Positions 57,275 through 64,000 of a stretch of 64,000 nt of DNA are shown in pieces. Numbering within the stretch: position 1 is the first letter of the stretch; each line of letters opens with the position of its first letter. Made by a program: the position numbers and the translations under genes. Under the pieces are notes generated by a model. It searched no databases, was not told the origin of the DNA, and was given only the letters and a program-made list of their open reading frames with translations. The DNA is taken from contig NZ_RWIJ01000003.1 in NCBI RefSeq assembly GCF_019805165.1, positions 62,001 to 126,000 of the forward strand, in the 5' to 3' direction. The DNA comes from Azospirillum sp. 412522. Its GTDB lineage: Bacteria; Pseudomonadota; Alphaproteobacteria; Azospirillales; Azospirillaceae.

Positions 57275-58504
57275 ATGCCGCAAGCCGAAGCCACCGCCAG
57301 AACCGAACCGGGAGCCGCGGTCCCCCTTGCGCATGAACTGGGCAACATCGTCCGGCTTGCCGTCGCGCAGGCGCTCGCCGGAGCCAATGCGGTGATCATC
57401 TATGCGACCGGCGCCATCGTCGGCAATGCGCTGGCTCCCGATCCGATGCTGGCGACCCTGCCGCTTTCCGTTTTCACGGTGGGAATGGCCTTGTGCACCC
57501 TGCCGGCCGGAGCCATCGCCCGTCGCCATGGGCGGCGGGTCGCGTTCCTGGTGGGAACGGGATGCGGCGTCGTCGTCGGGCTGCTGTCCGCGCTCGCCAT
57601 CCTCTTGGGGTCCTTCTGGCTGTTCTGCGCGGCGATGATTCCCGGCGGGGCCTATGCCGCCGTGGTGCTCTCCTTCCGCTTCGCCGCGGCCGACTGCACG
57701 TCGCCCGCGCGCCGCGCCCGCGCCATGTCGGCAGTGATGGCGGCGGGCGTGGTCGCCGGCGTCGTCGGTCCGCAGCTGGTGACCCACACCATGAACCTTT
57801 GGCCGCCGCACCTGTTTGGGGCGACCTATGTCGCGCAGGCCGCCGTGGCGGCCCTGTCCGCCCTGATTCTTGCCGGCGTTCGTTTGCCGAAGCCGGCGTC
57901 GTCGGACGTCGCCGGCGGACGCCCGCTTGGCGCCATCCTGCGCCAGCCCCGCTTCATCACCGCGGTGATCTGCGGGATGGTATCCTACCTGCTGATGAAC
58001 TTCGTCATGACCGCCGCCCCGCTGGCGATGCGGTTGTGCGGCCTGCCACAGGAAGCGGCCAACCTGGGTTTGCAGTGGCATGTCATCGCCATGTACGCCC
58101 CCAGCTTCTTCACCGGAGGGCTGATCACCCGCTTCGGTGCCTCCCGGATGGTTGCCGCCGGTCTCATGCTGATCGCCGCGGCGTCCGCCGCCGGGCTGGC
58201 CGGGCAGGACGTGGCCCATTTCTGGATCAGCCTGATCCTGTTGGGTCTGGGGTGGAACTTCGGCTTCCTGGGCGCCTCGGCCATGGTGCTGGACTGCCAT
58301 CGGCCGGAGGAGAAGACGCGGGTCCAGTCGCTGAACGACTTCATCATCTTCGGCACCATGGCCTTCGGTTCCTTCGCCTCGGGCGGCCTGCTGACGAGCT
58401 ACGGCTGGGAAGCCGTGCTGCGCGTTTCCTTCCTGCCGCTGGCCCTGGCTGTCGCGGCCATGCTTCCCGCCGCCTTGCATCGCCCGAACCGCAAGGCGGC
58501 GTGA
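57275..58504 (+). CDS. Major facilitator superfamily transporter
   Basis: A 409-residue protein with about twelve hydrophobic helices. Helix 1 starts after a polar 35-residue N-terminus; the 2-3 loop carries GAIARRHGRRVAFL, a good match to the MFS signature G(x)3D/R-x-x-GRR. A long central loop follows helix 6 (AGGRPLGAILRQPRF), and RPEEKTRVQSLNDFIIFG is near the end. It is divergent from the MetR-like gene, so substrate export or import linked to methionine or sulfur compounds is possible but unproven. ATG at 57275 has GAGGAG six bases upstream. Confidence 0.85.
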   Translation: MPQAEATARTEPGAAVPLAHELGNIVRLAVAQALAGANAVIIYATGAIVGNALAPDPMLATLPLSVFTVGMALCTLPAGAIARRHGRRVAFLVGTGCGVVVGLLSALAILLGSFWLFCAAMIPGGAYAAVVLSFRFAAADCTSPARRARAMSAVMAAGVVAGVVGPQLVTHTMNLWPPHLFGATYVAQAAVAALSALILAGVRLPKPASSDVAGGRPLGAILRQPRFITAVICGMVSYLLMNFVMTAAPLAMRLCGLPQEAANLGLQWHVIAMYAPSFFTGGLITRFGASRMVAAGLMLIAAASAAGLAGQDVAHFWISLILLGLGWNFGFLGASAMVLDCHRPEEKTRVQSLNDFIIFGTMAFGSFASGGLLTSYGWEAVLRVSFLPLALAVAAMLPAALHRPNRKAA

Positions 58505-58511
58505 AAACGCC

Positions 58512-58541
58512 TTCGGGCGCGGTCTTTCCCCCGCGCCCGAA
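58512..58541. terminator. GC-rich hairpin between convergent MFS and cysNC
   Basis: Perfect 11-bp stem: TTCGGGCGCGG at 58512-58522 and CCGCGCCCGAA at 58531-58541 with an 8-base loop. It starts 7 bases after the MFS stop. No long T tract. Confidence 0.6.
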
Positions 58542-58579
58542 ACCTTGCCCTGTCGCTGCCGACCCTCAGATCACGCCCT

Positions 58580-60448
58580 TCAAATGACGTAGGTCAGCTC
58601 TTTCCCCGACTTCAGGCTGTTCTTGCCCAAGGTCTCGTCGACGTAGTCGAGCAACCGGGCCAGCGCCTCGCTGCGGCTCAGCGCATCGGTGTCGATCACC
58701 AGTTCCGGCTGGTCCGGCGCCTCGTAGGGAGCCGAGATTCCGGTGAACTCGGCGATCTCGCCGGCGCGCGCCTTCCTGTAGAGTCCCTTCGGGTCGCGCT
58801 CCTCGCAGGTAGCGAGGTTGGCCGCCACATGCACCTCGTGGAAGCGCTCGCCGCCGATCACCCGCGCCCGCGCCCGGTCGGACTTCAGCGGCGAGATCAG
58901 CGAGGCGATGACCACCATGCCGGCGTCGGCGAACAGCTTGGCCGTCTCGGCCACCCGGCGGATGTTCTCCGCCCGGTCGTCGGCGGAGAAGCCCAGCCCG
59001 GCGTTCAGCCCGTTGCGGACATTGTCGCCGTCCAGCACGAAGGTCTGCCAGCCGCGGTCGAACAGCGCCCGTTCCAGCGCCATCGCCAGCGTCGACTTGC
59101 CGGCCCCCGACAGGCCGGTCAGCCAGACGATGCCGCCCTTGTGGCCGTTGGACTGGGCGCGCTCCTCCAGCGAGACGGTGTGCGACACCTCCGTGATGTT
59201 GGCCGCGGCGGCGTCCTCGATCTCCACCACCAGGCAGCCGCCGACCACGTCGTTGCCGTCGATCAGCGCGCCGCGGCCGGTGCGCGGCAGCTCCGACGCC
59301 AGATCCAGCGCGATGGGCGAGCGGGAGCGCAGCACCACCTCCGCCACCTCGTTGCGGCGGACCGCCTTGCCGGGGGTGCTGGACAGGTCCTCCACGTCGA
59401 TGACCGCCGTCACCTGCTCCACCGTCACCCGGTGTTCGCCGGTGGCGATCTTCAGCGTGTAGGTCTTGCCGACGACCAGCGGGTCGGACACCAGCCAGAA
59501 CAGCCGCACGCTCAGCCGGTGGGCCAGCACGGGCGCGTCGGCCTGATGATGGGCGATGTGGCCGCGCTCGGCGAAGATGCGTTTGTCGAGCGTGATGCCG
59601 ATGCTCTGCCCGGCCTGGGCCGACAGCACCGTCTCAGGATGGTTCCACGCCTCGATGCTGACCACCCTGGCGCTGGCGCCGGTGGGCGAGAAGTGCAGGG
59701 TGTCGCCGACGCGCAGGCGCCCGCTCTCGATGCGGCCGGCCAGGATGCGTCGGTCGTCCGGCTTGTAGACGTCCTGGAGCGGGAAGCGCAGCGGCTGGTC
59801 GGGCGAGGTCTGCTGCGGACGGAAGGCGTCGAGCTGCTCGATCACCGTTGGGCCGAGATACCACTCCGACTGCTCGCTGCGGCTGACGATGTTGTCGCCG
59901 TTGCGGGCGGACACCGGGATCACCGCCTTGGGCTGGAGGCCCAGCTCGGCCAGATAGTCCTTGATCTCCTGCGCCACGGCCTCATAGCGGCGGCTGGAGA
60001 ACTCGACCTTGTCCATCTTGTTGACGACGACCGCCACCTGACGCACGCCCAGCAGGTGCAGCAGGAAGGCGTGGCGGCGCGACTGCTCCAGCGCGCCCTC
60101 GTCGGCGTCGATCACCAGCAGGGCGGCGTCGGCCTGGGAGGCGCCGGTCACCATGTTCTTCAGGAACTCGGTGTGGCCCGGCGCGTCGATGATGACGTAG
60201 GGGCGCTGCTTGGTCTTGAAGTGGATCTGGGTGGTGTCGATGGTGATGCCCTGGTCGCGCTCGGCCTGGAGCGCGTCCATGACGAAGGCCCATTCGAAGG
60301 GCATGCCGCGCTTACGGCTCATCTCGCGGACCTGCTCGACCTTGCCGTCGGGCAGGCTGCCGGTGTCGTTCAGCAGGCGGCCGATCAGCGTGGACTTGCC
60401 ATGGTCGACATGGCCGACGATGACGATGCGGAGTTGAGAATGCGGCAT
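58580..60448 (-). CDS. cysNC: Sulfate adenylyltransferase subunit 1 fused to APS kinase
   Basis: A 622-residue bifunctional protein. The N-terminal part is the CysN GTPase: [27 protein letters not shown], and [12 protein letters not shown]. After about residue 430 comes APS kinase with [20 protein letters not shown] and [17 protein letters not shown]. This CysN-CysC fusion is also the NodQ arrangement. With CysD it makes APS from sulfate and ATP, and its kinase makes PAPS. Last gene of the cysH-cysD-cysNC operon, one base after cysD stop. Confidence 0.95.
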   Translation of the reverse strand: MPHSQLRIVIVGHVDHGKSTLIGRLLNDTGSLPDGKVEQVREMSRKRGMPFEWAFVMDALQAERDQGITIDTTQIHFKTKQRPYVIIDAPGHTEFLKNMVTGASQADAALLVIDADEGALEQSRRHAFLLHLLGVRQVAVVVNKMDKVEFSSRRYEAVAQEIKDYLAELGLQPKAVIPVSARNGDNIVSRSEQSEWYLGPTVIEQLDAFRPQQTSPDQPLRFPLQDVYKPDDRRILAGRIESGRLRVGDTLHFSPTGASARVVSIEAWNHPETVLSAQAGQSIGITLDKRIFAERGHIAHHQADAPVLAHRLSVRLFWLVSDPLVVGKTYTLKIATGEHRVTVEQVTAVIDVEDLSSTPGKAVRRNEVAEVVLRSRSPIALDLASELPRTGRGALIDGNDVVGGCLVVEIEDAAAANITEVSHTVSLEERAQSNGHKGGIVWLTGLSGAGKSTLAMALERALFDRGWQTFVLDGDNVRNGLNAGLGFSADDRAENIRRVAETAKLFADAGMVVIASLISPLKSDRARARVIGGERFHEVHVAANLATCEERDPKGLYRKARAGEIAEFTGISAPYEAPDQPELVIDTDALSRSEALARLLDYVDETLGKNSLKSGKELTYVI

Positions 60449-60449
60449 C

Positions 60450-61247
60450 TTACATGTACCCCACGCTGCGCAGGCGTTCGAAGCTGTCTTCGGATTCGTT
60501 GTCCATCGCCCGGCCGGCGCGCTCCGGAATGCGGGTCACCTGGAGTTCGGCGATGATCTCGTCGATGGTGGACGCGGTGCTGTCGACCGGGAAGGTGATG
60601 TTCTTCTCGCCCAGCGAGCGATAGCGCTTGCCGTCGCGGGCGAAGTACAGCGGGACGATGGGAATCCCCTCGCGCTGCGAATAGCGCCAGATGTCCAGCT
60701 CGGTCCAGGCCAGCAGCGGGTGGATGCGGACATGGACGCCTTCCGGGAAGCGCGTCTTGTAATGGTCCCAGAACTCCGCCGGCTGGTCCTTGACGTCCCA
60801 GTCGCCTTCCAGCGAGCGCGGCGAGAACACGCGCTCCTTGGCGCGGGTCGCCTGCTCGTCGCGGCGGATGCCGACCATCACGCCCTGGTAGGCATGGTCG
60901 CGCAGCAGGTTCTTCAGACCTTCCGTCTTGCGCGCGGCGGCGCGGGTCAGGGGGGGGAGGGTCTGGTCCATCTCCTCCTCGGGCGGGCACTGCTCGACCT
61001 TCAGGTCGAGGTCCCATTCCTTGGTGATGCGGTCGCGGAACTCGTAGACCTCCGGCAGCTCCATGGCAGTGTCGAGCTGCACGACGGGGAAGGGAATGCG
61101 GCCGAAGAACGCCTTGCGGCAGAGCCAGAGCAGCGCGTTGCTGTCCTTGCCGATCGACCAGAGCATCGCCAGCTTGTCGATGCGGTTGTAGGCCTCGCGC
61201 AGAATATAGATGCTCTGGTTTTCGAGCTGGTCGAGATCGGCGCTCAT
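60450..61247 (-). CDS. cysD: Sulfate adenylyltransferase subunit 2
   Basis: A 265-residue PP-loop ATP pyrophosphatase. [20 protein letters not shown], the PP-loop [12 protein letters not shown], and [19 protein letters not shown] are typical. The start MSADLDQL at 61247 overlaps the cysH stop by four bases. It adenylates sulfate together with CysN. The C-terminal end ERLRSVGYM is the family end. Confidence 0.95.
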   Translation of the reverse strand: MSADLDQLENQSIYILREAYNRIDKLAMLWSIGKDSNALLWLCRKAFFGRIPFPVVQLDTAMELPEVYEFRDRITKEWDLDLKVEQCPPEEEMDQTLPPLTRAAARKTEGLKNLLRDHAYQGVMVGIRRDEQATRAKERVFSPRSLEGDWDVKDQPAEFWDHYKTRFPEGVHVRIHPLLAWTELDIWRYSQREGIPIVPLYFARDGKRYRSLGEKNITFPVDSTASTIDEIIAELQVTRIPERAGRAMDNESEDSFERLRSVGYM

Positions 61248-61954
61248 CGAACGGTTCCAATCATGGTGGTGTGTATGCCGCATTCGGTCTTGGCGCTGCC
61301 GGCCCAACGGCCGGAACGCGGGTCGGCACCGGGCGCCACGCGCTCGGTGCAGGTGTAACAGCCGATCGACAGGAACCCGTCGGCCTCCAGCGGGTGGCGC
61401 GGCAGGTCGCGCCGGATGAACTCCTCCTCCAGCCGGTCCTTGTCCCAGTTGGCCAGTGGGTTGACCTTCACGCGGCCGCCTTCCGCCTCGAACAGGGGCA
61501 GGGCGGCGCGGGTCGCCGACTGGAATCGCTTGCGCCCCGTCACCCAGGCTTCCAGCCCGGCGGTGGCCAGCGCGCGGTCCAGCGGCACCGTCTTGCGCAG
61601 GGCGCAGCAGGCATCGTAATCGCGGTTGAACAGCAGGCCGTCCCTGTCTCCGGCGGCGAGATCGTCGGCGGTCGGCCCGATCTCCCGCACGTCACGCAGG
61701 CCCAGCCGCTTCACCAGCTCGTCGCGGTAGCGCAGGGTCTCGCCGAACAGCTTGCCGGTATTCACAAACAGAACCGGGAAATCCGGCGTCGCCTCGGCAG
61801 CCAGCGCCAGCAGCACCGCGGATTCGGCGCCGAAGGACGACAGCAGCGCGATCCGCCCGCCGAAGACCTCATGCATGGCGGCCAGCAGCGGAGCGCTTTC
61901 CAACGTGCCGTAGCTGTCGGTCAGATGCTTCACCCGTGTCGTGGCGTCCATCAT
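61244..61954 (-). CDS. cysH: Adenylyl-sulfate reductase (4Fe-4S type)
   Basis: A 236-residue reductase. LSSFGAESAVLL is the phosphate-binding start and ATAGLEAWVTGRKRFQSATR follows. Two cysteine pairs for a 4Fe-4S cluster are present: DACCALRK and IGCYTCTERV, with the catalytic ECGIH near the C-terminus. This cluster is the mark of APS reductases rather than the E. coli PAPS type. It reduces APS to sulfite with thioredoxin. First gene of the operon, about 30 bp from a dyad at 61983-61999. Confidence 0.93.
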   Translation of the reverse strand: MMDATTRVKHLTDSYGTLESAPLLAAMHEVFGGRIALLSSFGAESAVLLALAAEATPDFPVLFVNTGKLFGETLRYRDELVKRLGLRDVREIGPTADDLAAGDRDGLLFNRDYDACCALRKTVPLDRALATAGLEAWVTGRKRFQSATRAALPLFEAEGGRVKVNPLANWDKDRLEEEFIRRDLPRHPLEADGFLSIGCYTCTERVAPGADPRSGRWAGSAKTECGIHTTMIGTVR

Positions 61955-61982
61955 CAGCGGCCTTTCGCGGTGGCGTTTAAAT

Positions 61983-61999
61983 CCTACTGATTAAGTAGG
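61983..61999. promoter_or_regulatory. 17-bp dyad, candidate sulfur-regulator operator 1
   Basis: CCTACTGATTAAGTAGG has perfect 6-bp arms (CCTACT/AGTAGG) around GATTA. It lies 29 bp upstream of the cysH start, in a markedly AT-richer spacer. A related 17-mer occurs at 62060-62076, matching at 12 of 17 positions. Confidence 0.6.
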
Positions 62000-62059
62000 T
62001 TTATTTCCTGTATTTGCACATTAACACCGGCGGAAAACCCGTGCAACGTAAATACATTC

Positions 62060-62076
62060 TCTACTTGTTTAATAGG
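62060..62076. promoter_or_regulatory. 17-bp dyad, candidate sulfur-regulator operator 2
   Basis: TCTACTTGTTTAATAGG resembles the first dyad (shared CTACT, TT and TAGG positions) but with less perfect arms. It lies on the siroheme synthase side of the divergent promoter region, 138 bp from that start codon. Confidence 0.5.
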
Positions 62077-62214
62077 ATTGTGCTGCGCTGCAAAGCGTTG
62101 TGTGAAATATGTTGATTGTCGTGCGACGGCGGGGCTAAATACTGCCATGCATTGGATCCTCGCCATAAGCGCCGTAATCGGCCGTTTCGTTCCGTCCATT
62201 CTGGCGGGGCGGCG

Positions 62215-62772
62215 ATGATTCCGCTGGCGCTCGACCCGGCACGGGTGGTGGTGGCGTTGGCCGGCAACGGCCCGCTGGCGGTGCGTCGTCTGACGCAGCT
62301 GCGGGACGGCGGGGCCGACCCGCAGATCTTTTCACCGGAACCGGATGGGGAATTGGCCGCACTCGCCGGCGATCGTCTGGTGCGGGCCCTGCCGGAGGCC
62401 GCCGATCTGGACAAGGTCGGCGTGTTGTATGTGATGGGATTGGACCCTGAGACCGGGACGGCTCTGGCGGAGCTGGCGCGGCGGCACCGCGTATTGGTGA
62501 ATGTCGAGGACGTCATTCCCTTGTGTGATTTCCATTCGCCCTCGGTGGTGCGGCGTGGCGATCTGGTGATGACGGTCTCCACCGGCGGCCGCAGCCCGAC
62601 GCTCGCCAGCCTGCTGCGCCAGCGGCTGGAGGTCCTGTTCCCGGAAGAATGGGCAGAGCGGCTGCGCGCCGTCGCCGCCTTGCGCAACCGTCGCCGGGCG
62701 GAGGGGGCGTCGATGTCCGAGGTCGCCCGCGAGACCCGCGAGTTGATCGACCGGGAGCGATGGCTGCCGTAA
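62215..62772 (+). CDS. Siroheme synthase N-terminal module (precorrin-2 dehydrogenase/ferrochelatase)
   Basis: A 185-residue protein corresponding to the CysG N-terminal (Met8p-like) half: a Rossmann start DPARVVVALAGNGPLAVRRL, VNVEDVIPLCDFHSPSVVRR (N-V-x-D region) and STGGRSPTLASLLRQRLEVLF. It oxidises precorrin-2 and chelates iron to give siroheme for CysI. No methyltransferase domain is fused, so uroporphyrinogen III methylation is done elsewhere. Start at 62215 with GGCGGGG upstream. First of the cysI-type operon. Confidence 0.88.
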   Translation: MIPLALDPARVVVALAGNGPLAVRRLTQLRDGGADPQIFSPEPDGELAALAGDRLVRALPEAADLDKVGVLYVMGLDPETGTALAELARRHRVLVNVEDVIPLCDFHSPSVVRRGDLVMTVSTGGRSPTLASLLRQRLEVLFPEEWAERLRAVAALRNRRRAEGASMSEVARETRELIDRERWLP

Positions 62773-62876
62773 TGACCGCCGTAATGCCTGTCGTCCCGCC
62801 GAATTCACTGCCGGACCGCCGAGGGTTCGGGTTAAGACACCAGACACGTTCGAGAACGACCAGCCAGGAGAGCCAG

Positions 62877-63197
62877 ATGTCGGCCAAGGATCGATCGAAG
62901 GAAGGATCGATGAAAGCCATCACCGCCAACCGCCTGCGCGACGGGGAGGTCGTGTTCCTGGGCAAGGATGGCGTGTGGGTCGAGTCCTTCGCCGAGGCCG
63001 CGCTGTTCCAGCGCGCCGAGGCCGACGGGGTGCTGGCCGCCGCCAAGGAAAAGGCGGAACGCGAGCAGTTCGGCGTCGACATCTACGCCTTCGAGGTGGT
63101 GGAGCAGGACGGCGTGCCGGTCCCGGCGACGATGCGCGAGCGCATCCGCACCGCCGGCCCGAGCGTCCGCACCGACCTCGGGAAGCAGGCCGCCTGA
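62877..63197 (+). CDS. DUF2849 domain protein
   Basis: A 106-residue protein of the DUF2849 family. MKAITANRLRDGEVVFLGKD and the WVESFAEAALFQRAEAD segment are typical. It is commonly found directly before cysI in alphaproteobacteria and is thought to help sulfite reduction, but its function is not demonstrated. The start at 62877 follows AGGAGAG; an internal ATG at 62910 is another possibility. It lies 61 bp before cysI. Confidence 0.87.
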   Translation: MSAKDRSKEGSMKAITANRLRDGEVVFLGKDGVWVESFAEAALFQRAEADGVLAAAKEKAEREQFGVDIYAFEVVEQDGVPVPATMRERIRTAGPSVRTDLGKQAA

Positions 63198-63258
63198 GCT
63201 GACGGCCGCCTGAATCAATGATCGTCGGCCGTTCCGGCGGCCCTGAGGGCTTATCGAC

Positions 63259-64000
63259 ATGAACCACATCGCGCCCGGCGCCCGTGCCGGCATCTATCAC
63301 TACGACGAGATCGACCGGCAGTTCGTCGCCGAGCGCGTCGAGCAGTTCCGCAAACAGGTCGAGCGCCGCCTGTCCGGCGAGCTGACGGAGGAGGAGTTCA
63401 AGCCGGTCCGGCTGATGAACGGCCTCTATCTCCAGCTTCATGCCTACATGCTGCGCATCGCCGTGCCCTATGGCGTGATGTCCGCCACCCAGCTGCGCAA
63501 GCTGGCCGCCATCGGCCGCAAGTACGACCGCGGCTACGGCCATTTCACCACCCGCCAGAACCTGCAATACAACTGGATCAAGCTGGAGGACACTCCGGCC
63601 ATCCTGCATGAGCTGGCCGAGGTGGACATGCACGCGCTGCAGACCAGCGGCAACTGCGTGCGCAACGTCACCACCGACCCCTTCGTCGGGGCCGCCAAGG
63701 ATGAGGTCGTGGACGGCCGCGTCTATGCCGAGATCCTGCGGCAGTGGACGACGATGCATCCCGAGTTCACCTATCTGCCGCGCAAGTTCAAGATCGCCAT
63801 CTCGGGCGCCGAGAGCGACCGCGCCGCGGTGCGCATCCATGACGTCGGCCTGCTGGCCCGGCGCAACGACAAGGGCGAGGCCGGCTTCTCCTTCTATGTC
63901 GGCGGCGGTCTCGGCCGTTCGCCCTTCGTCGGCAAGCTGGTGCGCGAGTGGGTGGCGGAGGAGGATTTCGTCGCCTACCTGGAAGCCATCCTGCGCGTCT
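63259..64000 (+). CDS. cysI: Sulfite reductase hemoprotein subunit (partial)
   Basis: The first 247 codons of a siroheme/4Fe-4S nitrite-sulfite reductase, cut by the window end. YHYDEIDRQFVAERVEQFRK begins the protein, RIAVPYGVMSATQLRKLAAI and the siroheme-pocket segment GYGHFTTRQNLQYNW are visible, then TSGNCVRNVTTDPFVG. The cysteines for the Fe-S cluster would be downstream. Reduces sulfite to sulfide. It follows DUF2849 by 61 bp on the same strand. Confidence 0.93.
   Translation, partial: MNHIAPGARAGIYHYDEIDRQFVAERVEQFRKQVERRLSGELTEEEFKPVRLMNGLYLQLHAYMLRIAVPYGVMSATQLRKLAAIGRKYDRGYGHFTTRQNLQYNWIKLEDTPAILHELAEVDMHALQTSGNCVRNVTTDPFVGAAKDEVVDGRVYAEILRQWTTMHPEFTYLPRKFKIAISGAESDRAAVRIHDVGLLARRNDKGEAGFSFYVGGGLGRSPFVGKLVREWVAEEDFVAYLEAILRV

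Noticed and set aside
62920..63840. Minus-strand frame of 306 codons at the right end
   Set aside because: Antisense to DUF2849 and cysI, both recognised by family motifs. Rejected as shadow.

Overview
The window is a high-GC chromosomal segment of an alphaproteobacterium. Gene content and protein style resemble Azospirillum or a near relative in the Rhodospirillales. Grounds: a dapF-mtaB-ftsY run, Mla lipid-transport proteins with a Tat-like leader, an ArsR-methyltransferase gene ahead of metF and metH, a fused cysNC, general-stress (EcfG-type) promoter motifs, and a strong G/C bias at third codon positions. The taxon is an inference. I see no rRNA, tRNA, CRISPR, insertion sequence or phage gene.

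Layout. 1-3.4 kb: end of an unidentified gene, a class II glutamine amidotransferase, a flavin azoreductase and AMP nucleosidase. 3.5-7 kb: ftsY, mtaB and dapF, one operon on the minus strand. 7-10.3 kb: a three-gene lipid-linked glycosylation set (GtrA-like flippase, GT2 transferase, polytopic protein). 10.6-12.5 kb: leuD and leuB. 12.5-19.6 kb: a KGG-repeat stress protein, a lone receiver-domain protein, a protein with decayed GGDEF/EAL domains, a CitE-like lyase, pdxY and a PAS histidine kinase. 19.8-23.3 kb: zapE and a chemoreceptor.

23.3-31 kb: an acetoin/butanediol operon on the minus strand, acoX-acoA-acoB-acoC-SDR-bdhA-lipA. It has a near-consensus sigma-54 promoter and two upstream dyads, as expected for an AcoR-type activator, but no acoR and no E3 gene lie in the window. 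31-42 kb: a D-lactate-type dehydrogenase, a small exported protein, yaiI, ettA, a stress operon (a 46-residue membrane protein and two DUF2382 proteins), a pentapeptide-repeat/PilZ fusion, an MFS transporter, mlaC and mlaA.

42.3-48.4 kb: a methionine-cycle block. A perfect 16-bp palindrome precedes an ArsR-methyltransferase regulator that overlaps metF, followed by a DUF29 gene and full-length cobalamin-dependent metH. 48.4-58.5 kb: a mixed region with a MarR/epimerase pair behind a long perfect dyad, a thioesterase, a pentapeptide protein beside a diguanylate cyclase, nitronate monooxygenase, a cupin, a second ABC-F ATPase, and a MetR-like regulator divergent from an MFS transporter. 58.6-64 kb: sulfate assimilation. 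cysH-cysD-cysNC on the minus strand diverge from siroheme synthase, DUF2849 and cysI (cut by the window end), with two related 17-bp dyads between them.

The strongest themes are sulfur and methionine metabolism (sulfate to sulfide to homocysteine methylation, with a probable homocysteine or SAH-sensing regulator at each end) and sigma-factor-specific catabolic and stress operons. The most interesting non-coding signals are the sigma-54/dyad array at 30.8-31.0 kb, two matching GGAAC-N17-GTT promoters at 12.9 and 37.2 kb, and the paired operators at 62.0 kb.
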